Of a stretch of 64,000 nt of DNA, positions 8,021-17,166 are shown piece by piece. The notes under the pieces were generated by a model that searched no databases, was not told where the DNA came from, and worked only from the letters and a program-made list of their open reading frames with translations. Within the stretch, counting starts at the first letter, position 1; every line of letters begins with the position of its first letter. Location: positions 3,410,501 to 3,474,500 of the forward strand of contig NZ_CP009429.1 in the NCBI RefSeq assembly GCF_001314325.1. Direction: 5' to 3'. The DNA is from Sphingopyxis macrogoltabida (GTDB lineage: Bacteria > Pseudomonadota > Alphaproteobacteria > Sphingomonadales > Sphingomonadaceae). The position numbers and the translations under genes are program-made.

Positions 8021-11000
8021 TCATTCGGCCGGATGCGGCGCGGGCGCCGAGTGCGGCTTCGTATCGTCGCCGGGTTTGTACGTCAGCAGGTTGCGCGCAA
8101 AGAAACCGCCAAGTCGCTTCTCGACGCTGTCGGCAAGACTGAATCCGGCGGGAACGATCAGCAGCGTCAATATCGTCGACAGGACAAGTCCGCCGATGAC
8201 GACGACGCCCATGGGCGCGCGGAACGCTCCGTCGCCCGACAGGGACAGTGCCGTCGGCACCATGCCCGCGACCATCGCGATCGTCGTCATAACAATCGGC
8301 TGCGCGCGCTTGCGGCCTGCATCGAGTAGGGCCTCCATCTTGCCGACCCCTTGATCCATCTCCTCGATCGCGAAGTCGACGAGCAGGATCGAGTTTTTGG
8401 CGACGATGCCGAGCAGCATCAGCAAGCCGATATAGACGGGGATCGAGACCGCCATGCCGGCGACAAGCAACCCCAGCAGGCCGCCGAGCGGCGCCAGCAG
8501 CAGCGACGACATGTTGACGAGCGGCGACACAAAGCGGCGATAGAGCAGCACCAGCGTCGAGAAGACGAGCATCAGGCCCGCCACCACCGCGATGATGAAA
8601 TTCTTGATCAGCTCGCCCTGCCATTTGGCTTCGCCCTGAACGATCTTGCGGACGCCCTGCGGCATGGTTTTCACCGCGGGCAGTGCGTCGATCTTTTGCT
8701 GGGCGTTGCCCGTCACCAATCCCGGCGCCAGATCGGCACCGATCACGATGCGCCGCGTCTGGTTGTAGCGGCGCAGTTCGGTGGGGCCGGCGCCAAAGCC
8801 GATCTCCGCCACCGATTTGAGCGGTACCGTCACGCCGCGCGACGTCGGTACGGGCAAATTCTCGATCGTCGACAGGCTGCGCCGCGAATCCTCCGAGAGC
8901 AGCACGCGGATCGGAATCTGGCGATCGGAAAGCGAGAATTTCGCTGCATTCTGGTCGATATCGCCGAGTGTCGCGATGCGGATCGTCTGGCTGAGCGCCG
9001 CCGTCGTCACCCCGAGATCGGCGGCGAGATCGAGGCGCGGCGTCACGATGATTTCGGGGCGCGGAATATCGCCCTCGATCCGCGGCGAACGGATTTCCTT
9101 GAGCCCGCGCATTTCGCCGACGATTTTCATGGCATGTTTTTCGAGCGCAACCGGATCGTCGCCGCCGATCACCATGGTGATGTCGCGTCCGGAAAAACCG
9201 CTCGACTGGCTCTGGAAACTTACCCGGGCGTCGGGAATCGCCGCCATCTTCGGTTGCAGCGCACGTTCCCATTCGACGCTCGTCACCTCGCGCTTTTTCT
9301 TGAGCGTGATATAGACGCCGCCGCCGCCGACGTTGACGTCATAGAAGGCATTTTCGACATTCTTGTCGCCCGACAGGATCGTGTTGATCTGGTCGGAGAT
9401 ATGCTCGCTCTGCGCCAGCGTCGAACCCGGCGGCAGCTCATATTTGACCTGACTATAGTCGCTGTTGATCGTCGGCTGAAACTGCTGCGGCAGCACCGCG
9501 AACAGGATGATGCTCGTGACGAAGGCGGCCCCGCCGATACCAACGATCCAGACGCGATGGTCGTACAGTCGCGCCCAGGCGCGCTGGACCATGAACTTCG
9601 CCCAATTGGTGAAGGCGAACCGGCGCACGCCGATCTTCCATGCCAGCGCCCCAAGCAGGATCGCGAGCAGGCTGGTCAGCAGGAAAGTAACGATCGCTAT
9701 CGCCGGCGTCTGCAGCAGGAAGTGCAGCGCCGTGTTCGGGCGGCTTCCCCCCGGGGGAACCGGCTGGAAATAGGAGACGATCGAGAAGACGACCGTCAGC
9801 GCCGCGAGCAGCAGCGGAACGAAAAGGAAGACGAGCCGGGTCTGCACCGCCTCGAAACGCTCGCGCACGGCCTTGTGTTTGCTGTTGTCGAGCGTCCACG
9901 CGAGGACGCGCTCGTACCGGTCGATCCATGGCCCTTCGGCGTGCGCCTGCTCGCCCTGCGCGGACAGGAAATAGGCGGCGATCATCGGCGTGATCATGCG
10001 CGCGACGGCAAGGCTCATCAGCACCGCGAAGACGACGGTCATGCCGAACTGGATGAAGAACTGGCCCGAAATGCCCGGCATCAACGCGACCGGAAGGAAG
10101 ACCGCGACGATCGACATCGTCGTGGCGACGACCGCGAGCCCGATCTCGTCGGCGGCGTCGATCGACGCCTGATAGGCGGTCTTGCCCATCCGCATATGTC
10201 TGACGATATTCTCGATCTCGACGATCGCATCGTCGACGAGCACCCCGGCGACGAGGCTGAGCGCGAGCAGCGACAGGGCGTTCAGCGAAAAGCCCATCAT
10301 GTCCATGAACCAGAAGGTCGGAATGGCGGACAAGGGGATCGCGAGCGCACTGATCAACGTCGCGCGCCAGTCGCGCAGGAAGAGGAAGACGACGACGACC
10401 GCCAGCACCGCACCCTCGACCATCGCCGCCATCGAGCTGCGATATTGTTCCTTGGTATAGTCGGTGCGGGTGAAGAGGATCTTGAAATCGACCTTCGGGT
10501 TGTTCTTGGTGATCTCGGCGAGCTTCTTCATCGTCTCATCATGGATCGTGACGTCCGACGAGCCCTTTGCCTTTTCGATCGCAAAGCTCAGCACCTGCTT
10601 GCCGCGGATCTTCGCGAGATTGCGCTGCTCGGCATAGCCGTCGGTCACCTTGGCCACATCCGCCAGACGAATGGTCCGCCCATTGCCGATCGAGATGCGC
10701 GTCTCGCCGAGCTGGAAGGCGCTCGCCGCATTGCCGAGCACGCGGACCGCCTGCTCGGCGCCCGCGATCTCGGTGCGGCCGCCAGCAGCGTTGAGGTTCA
10801 CCTGGCGCAATTCCTGGTTCACCTGGCTTGCGGTCAGGCCATAGCTCTGCATTCGTGCGGGATCGAGGATGACGCGGATTTCACGATCGACCCCGCCCGA
10901 ACGGCTGACCTTCGCCATGCCGGGGATCGAGAGCAGTTCCTTCGCCACCGTATTGTCGACGAACCACGACAGCTGTTCGAGCGTCATGTCGGTCGCCTCG

Positions 11001-11437
11001 ACCGCGAAATAGGTAATCGGTCCGCCCGCGGCGTCGACGCGCACGACCTGCGGCTCGAGAATGCCTTCGGGCAGCTCGCTGCGAATTTGCTGAACCGCCT
11101 GATTGACGTCGTTATAGGCGCGATCGATCGGGGTCCCGATCGCGAACTGGATCATCGTCGAGCTGCTGCCCTCGTTGACGTAGGACGACATTTCGTCGAC
11201 GCCGCTGACGCCGCGAACCGCGGCCTCGATACGCTGTGTCACCTGCGTTTCGAGCTCGGTCGGCGCCGCGCCGGGCTGCGCCACCATGACCTGCACCAGC
11301 GGAAATTCGACGTCGGGCTGGTCGTTCACGTCCATCCGGTTGAAGCTGACGACCCCCGCCAGCAGCAACAGCACGAAGAGGACGATCGGCGGCACCGGAT
11401 TGCGGATGCACCAGGCGGAAATATTGCGAAAGCTCAT
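8021..11437 (-). CDS. RND efflux transporter permease (HAE1/AcrB-like), unusually long
   Basis: 1,138 residues against about 1,030-1,060 for most AcrB-type pumps. Typical features are the N-terminal [14 protein letters not shown] helix, the porter domain, the TM4 proton-relay segment [17 protein letters not shown] with the Asp pair, and [19 protein letters not shown] in the C-terminal half. The extra length sits between the sixth and seventh canonical helices (about 9600-9880), where two additional hydrophobic stretches surround a PVPPGG linker. It uses the proton motive force to export drugs or other amphiphiles from the inner membrane and periplasm. The adaptor gene lies 31 bp upstream. No outer-membrane channel gene is nearby. 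Confidence 0.93.
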   Translation of the reverse strand: MSFRNISAWCIRNPVPPIVLFVLLLLAGVVSFNRMDVNDQPDVEFPLVQVMVAQPGAAPTELETQVTQRIEAAVRGVSGVDEMSSYVNEGSSSTMIQFAIGTPIDRAYNDVNQAVQQIRSELPEGILEPQVVRVDAAGGPITYFAVEATDMTLEQLSWFVDNTVAKELLSIPGMAKVSRSGGVDREIRVILDPARMQSYGLTASQVNQELRQVNLNAAGGRTEIAGAEQAVRVLGNAASAFQLGETRISIGNGRTIRLADVAKVTDGYAEQRNLAKIRGKQVLSFAIEKAKGSSDVTIHDETMKKLAEITKNNPKVDFKILFTRTDYTKEQYRSSMAAMVEGAVLAVVVVFLFLRDWRATLISALAIPLSAIPTFWFMDMMGFSLNALSLLALSLVAGVLVDDAIVEIENIVRHMRMGKTAYQASIDAADEIGLAVVATTMSIVAVFLPVALMPGISGQFFIQFGMTVVFAVLMSLAVARMITPMIAAYFLSAQGEQAHAEGPWIDRYERVLAWTLDNSKHKAVRERFEAVQTRLVFLFVPLLLAALTVVFSIVSYFQPVPPGGSRPNTALHFLLQTPAIAIVTFLLTSLLAILLGALAWKIGVRRFAFTNWAKFMVQRAWARLYDHRVWIVGIGGAAFVTSIILFAVLPQQFQPTINSDYSQVKYELPPGSTLAQSEHISDQINTILSGDKNVENAFYDVNVGGGGVYITLKKKREVTSVEWERALQPKMAAIPDARVSFQSQSSGFSGRDITMVIGGDDPVALEKHAMKIVGEMRGLKEIRSPRIEGDIPRPEIIVTPRLDLAADLGVTTAALSQTIRIATLGDIDQNAAKFSLSDRQIPIRVLLSEDSRRSLSTIENLPVPTSRGVTVPLKSVAEIGFGAGPTELRRYNQTRRIVIGADLAPGLVTGNAQQKIDALPAVKTMPQGVRKIVQGEAKWQGELIKNFIIAVVAGLMLVFSTLVLLYRRFVSPLVNMSSLLLAPLGGLLGLLVAGMAVSIPVYIGLLMLLGIVAKNSILLVDFAIEEMDQGVGKMEALLDAGRKRAQPIVMTTIAMVAGMVPTALSLSGDGAFRAPMGVVVIGGLVLSTILTLLIVPAGFSLADSVEKRLGGFFARNLLTYKPGDDTKPHSAPAPHPAE

Positions 11438-11468
11438 GATATAAACGCCTTTGTGCGCACCATCCGGA

Positions 11469-12644
11469 TTATTGCGACGCCTTCTGAATCACCGGCTTCA
11501 CCTTGTCGCCGACGTTCAGGAACGCGCCCGCCAGCACAACGACCTTTTCGTTTCCGGTCAGGCCCGACGCGATCGACACGCCGCTGTCGCTGACGGTGCC
11601 GACCTTGATCGCGCGCTGTTCGATCTTGTCGTCCTTGCCAACGATCAGCACATAATTGCCGTCGGCCCGGCTGTGGACCGCACTTTCGGGCAGCAACGGC
11701 GCCTCGGCGGTGCCCGCCACCAGCCGCGCATCGGCAAAGCCGCCCGGCCGCAGCGAACTGCTGTACGGGATCGCGATGCGGACCATGCCCTGGCGCGTGT
11801 CGGTGTTGACGACGGGGGAAACCTGCCACACCTGCCCGGCAATCTGCAGGCTGGTTCCGACCGGGGTGACGGTCGCGCGCGTTCCCGCAGCGACGCGCTG
11901 CAGATCGGCCTCGGCCATCTGCGCGAGCATTTCCATTTCGCCGCCCTTGGCCATGCGGAACAGCACGCCGCTGCCCGCGCCGACGATCTGGCCCGGCTCG
12001 ACCTGCCGCGTCAGCACAAGCCCCGCAGCCGGCGCCACGATGTTGAGCCGACCGTTGCGCGCGACCGCTTCCTGATATTGCGCCTGCGCGACACGGACAC
12101 GCGCGTTGGCGGCATCGCGCGTCGCGCGCTTGCGGTCCATGTCGGCCTTGGAAATGAAGCCGCGTCCGACCAGCGCTTCGGCGCGTTCGAGTTCGGCCTG
12201 TGCGAGATTCGCATCGGCTTGCGCGACGCGGATCGATGCGGAGAGACCCGCCGCCTGCTGCGTCTGCACCGACCGGTCGATGATCGCCAGCGTCTGCCCC
12301 GCGCCGACCCACTGGCCCGGCTCGACGAGTACGCGCACGACTTCGCCGCCCTCGCCCGCGACGCCGACCGGCATCTCGCGGCGCGCCGCAATCGTGCCGT
12401 TGGCGGAAATCGCGGCCTCGACCGAAACGCGTCCCGGGATCACCACCGTGACGCTGGGCGCATTCGTCGTAGCAGCCTCGTCCCCCGCAGTCGCGGCGCC
12501 ATCGCCCATGCCCTGCTTGAACCCGTACCAGGCCGCCACGAGCACCAGCGCGACCAGCACGAGCGCGACGATCAGCCGCGTCCGCTTGCGGCGATTGTCC
12601 GCATCGTCGTAAAAGCTTTGGGTCGACCCCGTCAGGCTGTCCAT
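11469..12644 (-). CDS. RND efflux periplasmic adaptor (membrane fusion) protein
   Basis: 391 residues from the ATG at 12644, preferred because GGAAAG sits eight bases upstream; an in-frame GTG at 12671 is an alternative. A single N-terminal membrane anchor (RLIVALVLVALVLVAAWYGF) is followed by the lipoyl/beta-barrel and alpha-hairpin of the family: VRVLVEPGQWVGAGQTLAII, then ASIRVAQADANLAQAELERAE, then the mirrored LTRQVEPGQIVGAG. It bridges the RND permease to an outer-membrane channel and forms a two-gene operon with the permease. No local regulator gene was found. Confidence 0.92.
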   Translation of the reverse strand: MDSLTGSTQSFYDDADNRRKRTRLIVALVLVALVLVAAWYGFKQGMGDGAATAGDEAATTNAPSVTVVIPGRVSVEAAISANGTIAARREMPVGVAGEGGEVVRVLVEPGQWVGAGQTLAIIDRSVQTQQAAGLSASIRVAQADANLAQAELERAEALVGRGFISKADMDRKRATRDAANARVRVAQAQYQEAVARNGRLNIVAPAAGLVLTRQVEPGQIVGAGSGVLFRMAKGGEMEMLAQMAEADLQRVAAGTRATVTPVGTSLQIAGQVWQVSPVVNTDTRQGMVRIAIPYSSSLRPGGFADARLVAGTAEAPLLPESAVHSRADGNYVLIVGKDDKIEQRAIKVGTVSDSGVSIASGLTGNEKVVVLAGAFLNVGDKVKPVIQKASQ

Positions 12645-12766
12645 CACATCCACTTTCCGCTCGTAGTTCACGCCGAATTCCCAATCTGCCGTTCGTGGCA
12701 GCCGACACGACGATCGCCCGACAGCGATCCGCCCCCAGTCCGCACGACCCAGTTTCGTCGAGGTGT

Positions 12767-12793
12767 ATTATCTAATTAAATCACCCGTGACAA
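12767..12793 (-). promoter_or_regulatory. Candidate promoter of the RND operon
   Basis: On the minus strand TTGTCA (12793-12788) is followed 15 bases later by GATAAT (12772-12767), inside a distinctly AT-rich patch about 120 bp before the adaptor start. The match is good but the spacing is short. Shifting the -10 to TAATAC gives 17 bp with a poorer match. Confidence 0.35.
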
Positions 12794-12864
12794 GGGGGAA
12801 ACAACGCCGCTTCGCCCGCAATCCGGCTGCGCCTCATAGCCGCCGGACCCGGCGATTTCCAAAG

Positions 12865-12899
12865 AAAAAGGGCGCCCCGCCGATGCGGGCCGCCCTTTT
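12865..12899 (-). terminator. Rho-independent terminator of the first GlsB-like gene
   Basis: Read on the minus strand, AAAAGGGCG and CGCCCTTTT-type arms enclose a GC-rich loop and run into a T-rich tail. It lies about 37 bp after the stop of the 12936-13205 gene and separates it from the RND operon promoter. Confidence 0.7.
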
Positions 12900-12935
12900 G
12901 CTGCCGGTCCGAAATGGACCGGAACAGGCGTTTCG

Positions 12936-13205
12936 TCAGCGCACGCGACCGCGCCGGACGAGGTTTACGATGGCGAGCAGGATCACCGCGCCGATGAAAG
13001 CGGTGAGCAAGGTCATCGGGTCAAAGGCGTCGCCGCGCAAATGTCCGCCGCCGAGGAAGCGCCCGAACAGGAAGCGTCCGAGGATCGATCCGATACAGCC
13101 GACGATGATGTTGAGGAAAATACCCTGCTGTGCGTCGGTACGCATCACGATGCTGGCCAGCCAGCCGATCACACCACCCATGATGATTGCGATAATGAAG
13201 TCCAT
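12936..13205 (-). CDS. GlsB/YeaQ/YmgE family stress-response membrane protein
   Basis: 89 residues with three predicted helices. The family pattern is clear: an N-terminal GGVIGWLASIVMRTDAQQGI, a glycine-rich middle (IVGCIGSILGRFLFG) and a C-terminal ILLAIVNLVRRG. These small inner-membrane proteins ('transglycosylase-associated') are commonly induced by stress; biochemical function is unknown. A close paralogue lies immediately upstream (13327-13590) in the same orientation, with a ~120-bp gap that includes a hairpin. Confidence 0.92.
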   Translation of the reverse strand: MDFIIAIIMGGVIGWLASIVMRTDAQQGIFLNIIVGCIGSILGRFLFGRFLGGGHLRGDAFDPMTLLTAFIGAVILLAIVNLVRRGRVR

Positions 13206-13292
13206 AATATTGACCCCCTACGATCGTTTCCATCGCCTGCCTTCGCAGACGCTATGTTGGTAACCCAAATATTTGAAATCGCCTAGCAGAAT

Positions 13293-13320
13293 GGCGGCGG
13301 CGCCGAATGGAGCCGCCGCC
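13293..13320 (-). terminator. GC-rich hairpin between the two GlsB-like genes
   Basis: Perfect 9-bp arms (GGCGGCGGC at 13293-13301 and GCCGCCGCC at 13312-13320) with a 10-base loop, seven bases after the stop of the 13327-13590 gene. There is no strong T-tract on the minus strand, so it may attenuate or stabilise rather than terminate. Confidence 0.4.
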
Positions 13321-13326
13321 CTCCCG

Positions 13327-13590
13327 TCAGCGCACGCTGCCGCGGCGCACCAGGTTGATGATGCCGAGCAGCACCACTGCACCGATAAAGGCCCAGAGCA
13401 GGCCGACCGGACTGAAGGCATCGAGGCTGGCACCCATGCCGAACATGCCGCCGAGAATGTTGCCGAGGAACGCGCCGACGATGCCGACGACGACGTTCAG
13501 GATGATCCCCTGCTGCGCGTCGGTGCGCATGACGATGCTGGCCAGCCAGCCGATGACGCCGCCGACGATCAAAGTGATAATCAGACCCAT
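13327..13590 (-). CDS. GlsB/YeaQ/YmgE family stress-response membrane protein (second copy)
   Basis: 87 residues. Starting at the ATG at 13590 gives a GGAAGGG ribosome site six bases upstream; longer upstream extensions of the frame have no family similarity. It shares the N-terminal block GGVIGWLASIVMRTDAQQGI with the neighbour at 12936-13205 and the C-terminal VRRGSVR/VRRGRVR end, so the two arose by tandem duplication. The middle differs (GNILGGMFGMGASLDAF against the copy's GRFLFGRFLGGG). Three membrane helices are likely; function as for the paralogue. Confidence 0.92.
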   Translation of the reverse strand: MGLIITLIVGGVIGWLASIVMRTDAQQGIILNVVVGIVGAFLGNILGGMFGMGASLDAFSPVGLLWAFIGAVVLLGIINLVRRGSVR

Positions 13591-13962
13591 GTTATTCCCT
13601 TCCTCAACCGGCCGAGCAGATGCCGAAACGCCGGCAAAAAATGCGAACGCCTCATCGCGTCCGGACATCGTTTCAACGATGCTGCTAAAATGCGAAGGGG
13701 GTACGAAAGGTTCCCGGCCGGCCCCGAAAGGCGCGGCCGGGAAAGTAGGATCAGTTCCCGATCTGGAACTGTTCCGGGTCGCAAGGCGGGAATAGCGGCG
13801 CGCCAGCGGACGCGGTGTGAGATGCGTCACAGGACCTGATATTTTTCGAATAGTGTGTCGCGCTGGCGAAAGCCCGCGGCCCGCCGCAACTAGCGTTCCG
13901 AAATCGCAGCCTGGACCTTCTTTTCGCCGGCGACCCTTTTCCTTTGGCCCCCGCGATGCCAC
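13591..13962. other. Gene-free interval upstream of the second GlsB-like gene and of the MBL gene
   Basis: 372 bp between divergent starts. Two perfect inverted repeats stand out: 9-bp arms TTCCCGGCC/GGCCGGGAA (13711-13719, 13734-13742) and 7-bp arms CAGTTCC/GGAACTG (13752-13758, 13765-13771). They could be regulatory or transcript structures. I found no recognisable promoter or RNA gene. Confidence 0.5.
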
Positions 13963-14889
13963 ATGGCGCGCATGAGCGAAGAAAAGCCCTGGCCCGACAC
14001 GATCCGCGCCGGCGACTGCGAGCAGCACGAGCCGCTCGTCCGGCGCGTGCTCGCACCCAACCCGTCGCCCTATACCTTTACCGGCACCCAGACGTGGATT
14101 GTCGGGGCGGGCGCCGACGTCGCGGTGATCGATCCCGGCCCCACCGGCAGCGGCATGAGCATCGGCGATCCGCCCGACGCGAACGGCGCCGGCCATGTCG
14201 ACGCGATCCTGCGCGCGGTTGCGGGGCAGCGCGTCGCCGCGATCCTTTGCACCCATACCCACCGCGATCATTCGCCCGCCGCCGCGCCGCTCAAGGAAGC
14301 GACCGGCGCGCCGATCATCGGCTGCGCGCCGCTGGTCCTGACCGACGATGGCCCGCGCGCCGATTCGGCCTTCGATCCGGACTATGCGCCCGACCGCGTG
14401 CTTGGCGACGGTGAACGGATATCGGGCGACGGCTGGACGATCGAGGCGGTCGCCACGCCCGGCCACACGTCGAACCATCTTTGTTTCGCGCTGCCCGAAA
14501 GCCGCGCGCTGTTCACCGGCGACCATGTCATGGCGTGGTCGACCAGCGTCGTCAGTCCGCCCGACGGCGACATGGCGGCCTATATGGCGAGCCTCGCAAA
14601 ACTCTACGATCGCGACGACCGCGTCTATTATCCGGCGCACGGGCCCGCGGTAACGAAGCCGAAACAGCTTGTTCGCGGCATGCTCGGCCACCGCAGGCAA
14701 CGCGAACGCCAGATCCTGCGCGAGCTGGAAAAGGGCACGGCTGTGATACCGGTCATGGTGCAGCATATGTACAAGGGCCTAGACCCCCGCCTGACCGGCG
14801 CCGCCGGTCGTTCGGTGCTCGCCCATCTGCTCGATCTCGAAGCGCGCGGCATCGTGCGTACCGAGAACGAAGAATGGGAACTTGCCTGA
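13963..14889 (+). CDS. MBL-fold metallo-hydrolase (LACTB2/glyoxalase II-like)
   Basis: 308 residues; ATG codons at 13963 and 13972 are both possible starts. The metallo-beta-lactamase signature THTHRDHS (HxHxDH) provides most of the zinc ligands. Further conserved blocks are TPGHTSNHLCF, with another ligand His, and TGDHVMAWSTSVVSPPDGD. The C-terminal ~60 residues look like a winged-helix appendage (LDPRLTGAAGRSVLAHLLDLEARGIV), as in LACTB2-type hydrolases and RNases. The substrate is not predictable. It is the first gene of a three-gene run (14890 and 15675 follow with zero gap and a 4-bp overlap). Confidence 0.88.
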   Translation: MARMSEEKPWPDTIRAGDCEQHEPLVRRVLAPNPSPYTFTGTQTWIVGAGADVAVIDPGPTGSGMSIGDPPDANGAGHVDAILRAVAGQRVAAILCTHTHRDHSPAAAPLKEATGAPIIGCAPLVLTDDGPRADSAFDPDYAPDRVLGDGERISGDGWTIEAVATPGHTSNHLCFALPESRALFTGDHVMAWSTSVVSPPDGDMAAYMASLAKLYDRDDRVYYPAHGPAVTKPKQLVRGMLGHRRQRERQILRELEKGTAVIPVMVQHMYKGLDPRLTGAAGRSVLAHLLDLEARGIVRTENEEWELA

Positions 14890-15678
14890 ATGCTTTTGCC
14901 GATCCTGATCGCTGCCGCCCAGCCGGTTGCCGCACCCGCATCCGGCCCGGTCGTCGTCGCCCTCGTCGCAGGCGATGGCGAAGCGCGCTGCCTGCCCGAC
15001 CGCAGCCTCTGCCTCGAACTGCCCGGCGAAGGAAAGGACGAAGGCGGACGCGAGCTGCGCATCTCCTCGCCCGGATCGGGCGACGATACCGGCACGATAT
15101 CATTGCCGCTGCCTTACGGGGCAGACGGCAAGGGTGTGAGCCTATGGCCGAACATCATCCCCGTCCCGAGCACGAACGAAGACGCTGCGCAGCCCGCAGC
15201 AGAATTCCTCGTCGGCGTAATCGAGGAGGAGCGCGCCATGTATTCGGGCGGCGGCGGATCGGGCGGGAGGCTCCATCTGCTCCGCGTCGGCGTGGCGCCG
15301 CACGCAGCGGGCCTCGTCGAGGTACTCGACACTGTCTGGGACAGCTCGCTGATGATCCGCGCCTGCTTTTCGGAGCAGGATATGAAAAACCGGCTCGAAG
15401 CCTGCCATGACGAATATAGCTTCACCGGCGCGCTGGCCGCGGCGGCGCCCGATGGCGGCGAACTGCCTGCGCTCACCCTCCGCACGGCCGCGACCGCCTA
15501 TCCGCAGACGTCGCGCCGGACCGAGGACAACAGCAATATCAAGCTGAAGAAGAGCGACCTTACGCACTGGAAGGATCCCGAATGCAGCTACACGCGTTTG
15601 CTGCATTATAACCCCGCGACGGCGCGATACGAAATGGATCGCCCGGCGCCCGATTGCTCGGTCTATACAACGCCATGA
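14890..15678 (+). CDS. Hypothetical exported protein
   Basis: 262 residues, starting directly after the MBL stop (TGAATG). The short hydrophobic N-terminus (MLLPILIAAAQPVAAPASG) looks like a signal peptide cleaved near residue 16-19. The rest is soluble, with six Cys residues, a Gly-rich loop (YSGGGGSGGRLHLLRVG) and a Cys near the end that could form disulfides. I do not recognise the family. Coupling to its neighbours suggests co-expression with the MBL hydrolase and the DUF4230 protein, but no shared function is evident. Confidence 0.75.
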   Translation: MLLPILIAAAQPVAAPASGPVVVALVAGDGEARCLPDRSLCLELPGEGKDEGGRELRISSPGSGDDTGTISLPLPYGADGKGVSLWPNIIPVPSTNEDAAQPAAEFLVGVIEEERAMYSGGGGSGGRLHLLRVGVAPHAAGLVEVLDTVWDSSLMIRACFSEQDMKNRLEACHDEYSFTGALAAAAPDGGELPALTLRTAATAYPQTSRRTEDNSNIKLKKSDLTHWKDPECSYTRLLHYNPATARYEMDRPAPDCSVYTTP

Positions 15679-16316
15679 CATCATCTTCTTCCTCGCCCCG
15701 TATCCTCTCGCGCCTCATCCTGCTCGCCGCAGCGCTGATAATGCTGCTCGCCGTCTGGTGGGCGGTCGCGGCGTGGCGCGACTGGCAGAAGGGCTATGAT
15801 CCCGAAACCGTGGTCGCGGCGAGCCTGCAGGGCCTGCAGGAGCAGAATATCCTCGTGCCCTTCACCGCGCGCTACGTCGCGGTGGTGACCTCGACGCAGA
15901 GCCGGCTCGGCCTCAGCGCGAAGAAGACGCTGATCATGCCGGGCACGGTGCGCTACGAACTCGACCTCGGCAAGCTGAAGCAGTCCGACCTCGACTGGGA
16001 TGCCGCGACCAACGCGCTGACCGTCACGCTGCCGCCGCTCCGGCTCGCGGGTCCCGAGATCGATATCGACGCGATCAGCGAGTTTCGCGACGGCGAAATC
16101 CTGCTGGCGCTGACCGATGCCGAACGGACGCTCGACGCCGCAAACCGCAAGCGCGCGCAGGAAGAGTTGATCAAGCAGGCCAAGGGCACGACGCCGATGC
16201 GGCTCGCGCAGGGTGCGGCGAGGACCGCGGTCGAACAAAGCTTCGCGATGCCGCTCAAGGCGGCGGGGATCGACGCGAAGGTGACGGCACGCTTCGCCGC
16301 GACTCCGGGCGGCTAA
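15675..16316 (+). CDS. DUF4230 domain-containing membrane-anchored protein
   Basis: 213 residues from the ATG at 15675, which overlaps the previous stop as ATGA. One N-terminal transmembrane helix (LILLAAALIMLLAVWWAVAAW) is followed by a soluble domain whose lines match DUF4230: ARYVAVVTSTQS, IMPGTVRYELDLGKL, ALTVTLPPLRLAGPEID, then a helical stretch and a final beta segment ending in VTARF. The function of this family is unknown. It is likely inner-membrane anchored with the domain in the periplasm. Confidence 0.85.
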   Translation: MTSSSSSPRILSRLILLAAALIMLLAVWWAVAAWRDWQKGYDPETVVAASLQGLQEQNILVPFTARYVAVVTSTQSRLGLSAKKTLIMPGTVRYELDLGKLKQSDLDWDAATNALTVTLPPLRLAGPEIDIDAISEFRDGEILLALTDAERTLDAANRKRAQEELIKQAKGTTPMRLAQGAARTAVEQSFAMPLKAAGIDAKVTARFAATPGG

Positions 16317-16330
16317 GAAGCCGCTTTCCG
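16309..16330 (+). terminator. Stem-loop overlapping the DUF4230 stop
   Basis: GCGGCT-AAGA-AGCCGC forms a perfect 6-bp stem that includes the stop codon, followed by TTT and a further T-rich stretch. It is a short but plausible intrinsic terminator for the MBL-DUF4230 run. Confidence 0.4.
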
Positions 16331-16383
16331 CTTTTTCGCGGCTGCGCTATCCTCCGCCTCGGGGTCGGACAGGGGGAAAAGGC

Positions 16384-17097
16384 ATGGCTACGACCGCAGG
16401 AGGCGCGGTACGCGCCGAGCTATTCTGGCATCGCATGGCGATCGGCCTCGCGATCTTCATCGTCTTCGGCTTTCTCCAGTTCGCCCTGCGCGGCTTCGTC
16501 GATCCGGTCGCGGCGCCGTTCTGGGTGCATGCGCACGGCATCGCGATGCTCGCATGGCTCGGATTGCTGATCGTCCAGCCGACGCTCGTCTCGCGCGACA
16601 ATCTGCCGCTGCACCGCAAGCTCGGATGGGCCGGGGCCGCGCTGGCGCTGGCGATCACCGCGCTCGGCGTCTTCACCGGCGTCGCATCGCTGGTACTGAA
16701 CCGGTTTCCGCCCTTCTTCTCGCCGCCCTATTTCCTGGCCCTGACCACCATCGAGGCGCTGGCATTCGGGGCGATGGTCTGGGCTGCCGTGCGCCGCCGC
16801 CATACCACCGCGTGGCACCGGCGGCTGATGATCGGCGCGACTATTATCATTCTTGAACCGGCGCTGGGCCGCCTCCTGCCAATGCCGCTGATGGTCGGCT
16901 GGTCCGACATCCCGGTCGGCCTCATCCAGCTTGCGGTCGTCGGCATCATCGCGCTTTACGATCGCCGCACACTCGGCCGCATCCACCCGGCAACCAAGGC
17001 GATCGCGGCGGTTGTCATCCTCGTACGCGCCACCATCTATCTGCTTGCGTTGACGCCCCCCGTCATCGCGCTTGCGGAAAGACTGGCCGGCGGCTGA
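16384..17097 (+). CDS. Hypothetical multi-pass membrane protein
   Basis: 237 residues with about six or seven hydrophobic helices and short loops. His residues sit at membrane edges (WVHAHGIAMLAW, LPLHRKLGW, TAWHRRLMIGATI), a pattern shared with DUF2306-like and other heme- or quinone-associated membrane proteins; a specific family cannot be fixed by eye. An AGGGGGAAAAGGC purine-rich stretch precedes the ATG. It stands alone between the DUF4230 gene and nadA. Confidence 0.7.
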   Translation: MATTAGGAVRAELFWHRMAIGLAIFIVFGFLQFALRGFVDPVAAPFWVHAHGIAMLAWLGLLIVQPTLVSRDNLPLHRKLGWAGAALALAITALGVFTGVASLVLNRFPPFFSPPYFLALTTIEALAFGAMVWAAVRRRHTTAWHRRLMIGATIIILEPALGRLLPMPLMVGWSDIPVGLIQLAVVGIIALYDRRTLGRIHPATKAIAAVVILVRATIYLLALTPPVIALAERLAGG

Positions 17098-17166
17098 CGC
17101 GGCGAATTGCCCTGCCGCAGGTCGCCGTGTAGAGGGGGCGCCAAAGGCACCAGACAAGGATAAGCC

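Noticed and set aside
8351..11593. 1,080-codon open frame on the + strand opposite the RND permease
   Set aside because: Antisense shadow in high-GC DNA. The translation is dominated by Arg, Asp, His and Gln with no domain, while the opposite strand codes for a clear RND pump.
13711..13771. General-stress (EcfG-type GGAAC...CGTT) promoter for the GlsB genes
   Set aside because: I looked for GGAAC with CGTT 16-17 bases on in both upstream regions and did not find a correctly spaced pair.
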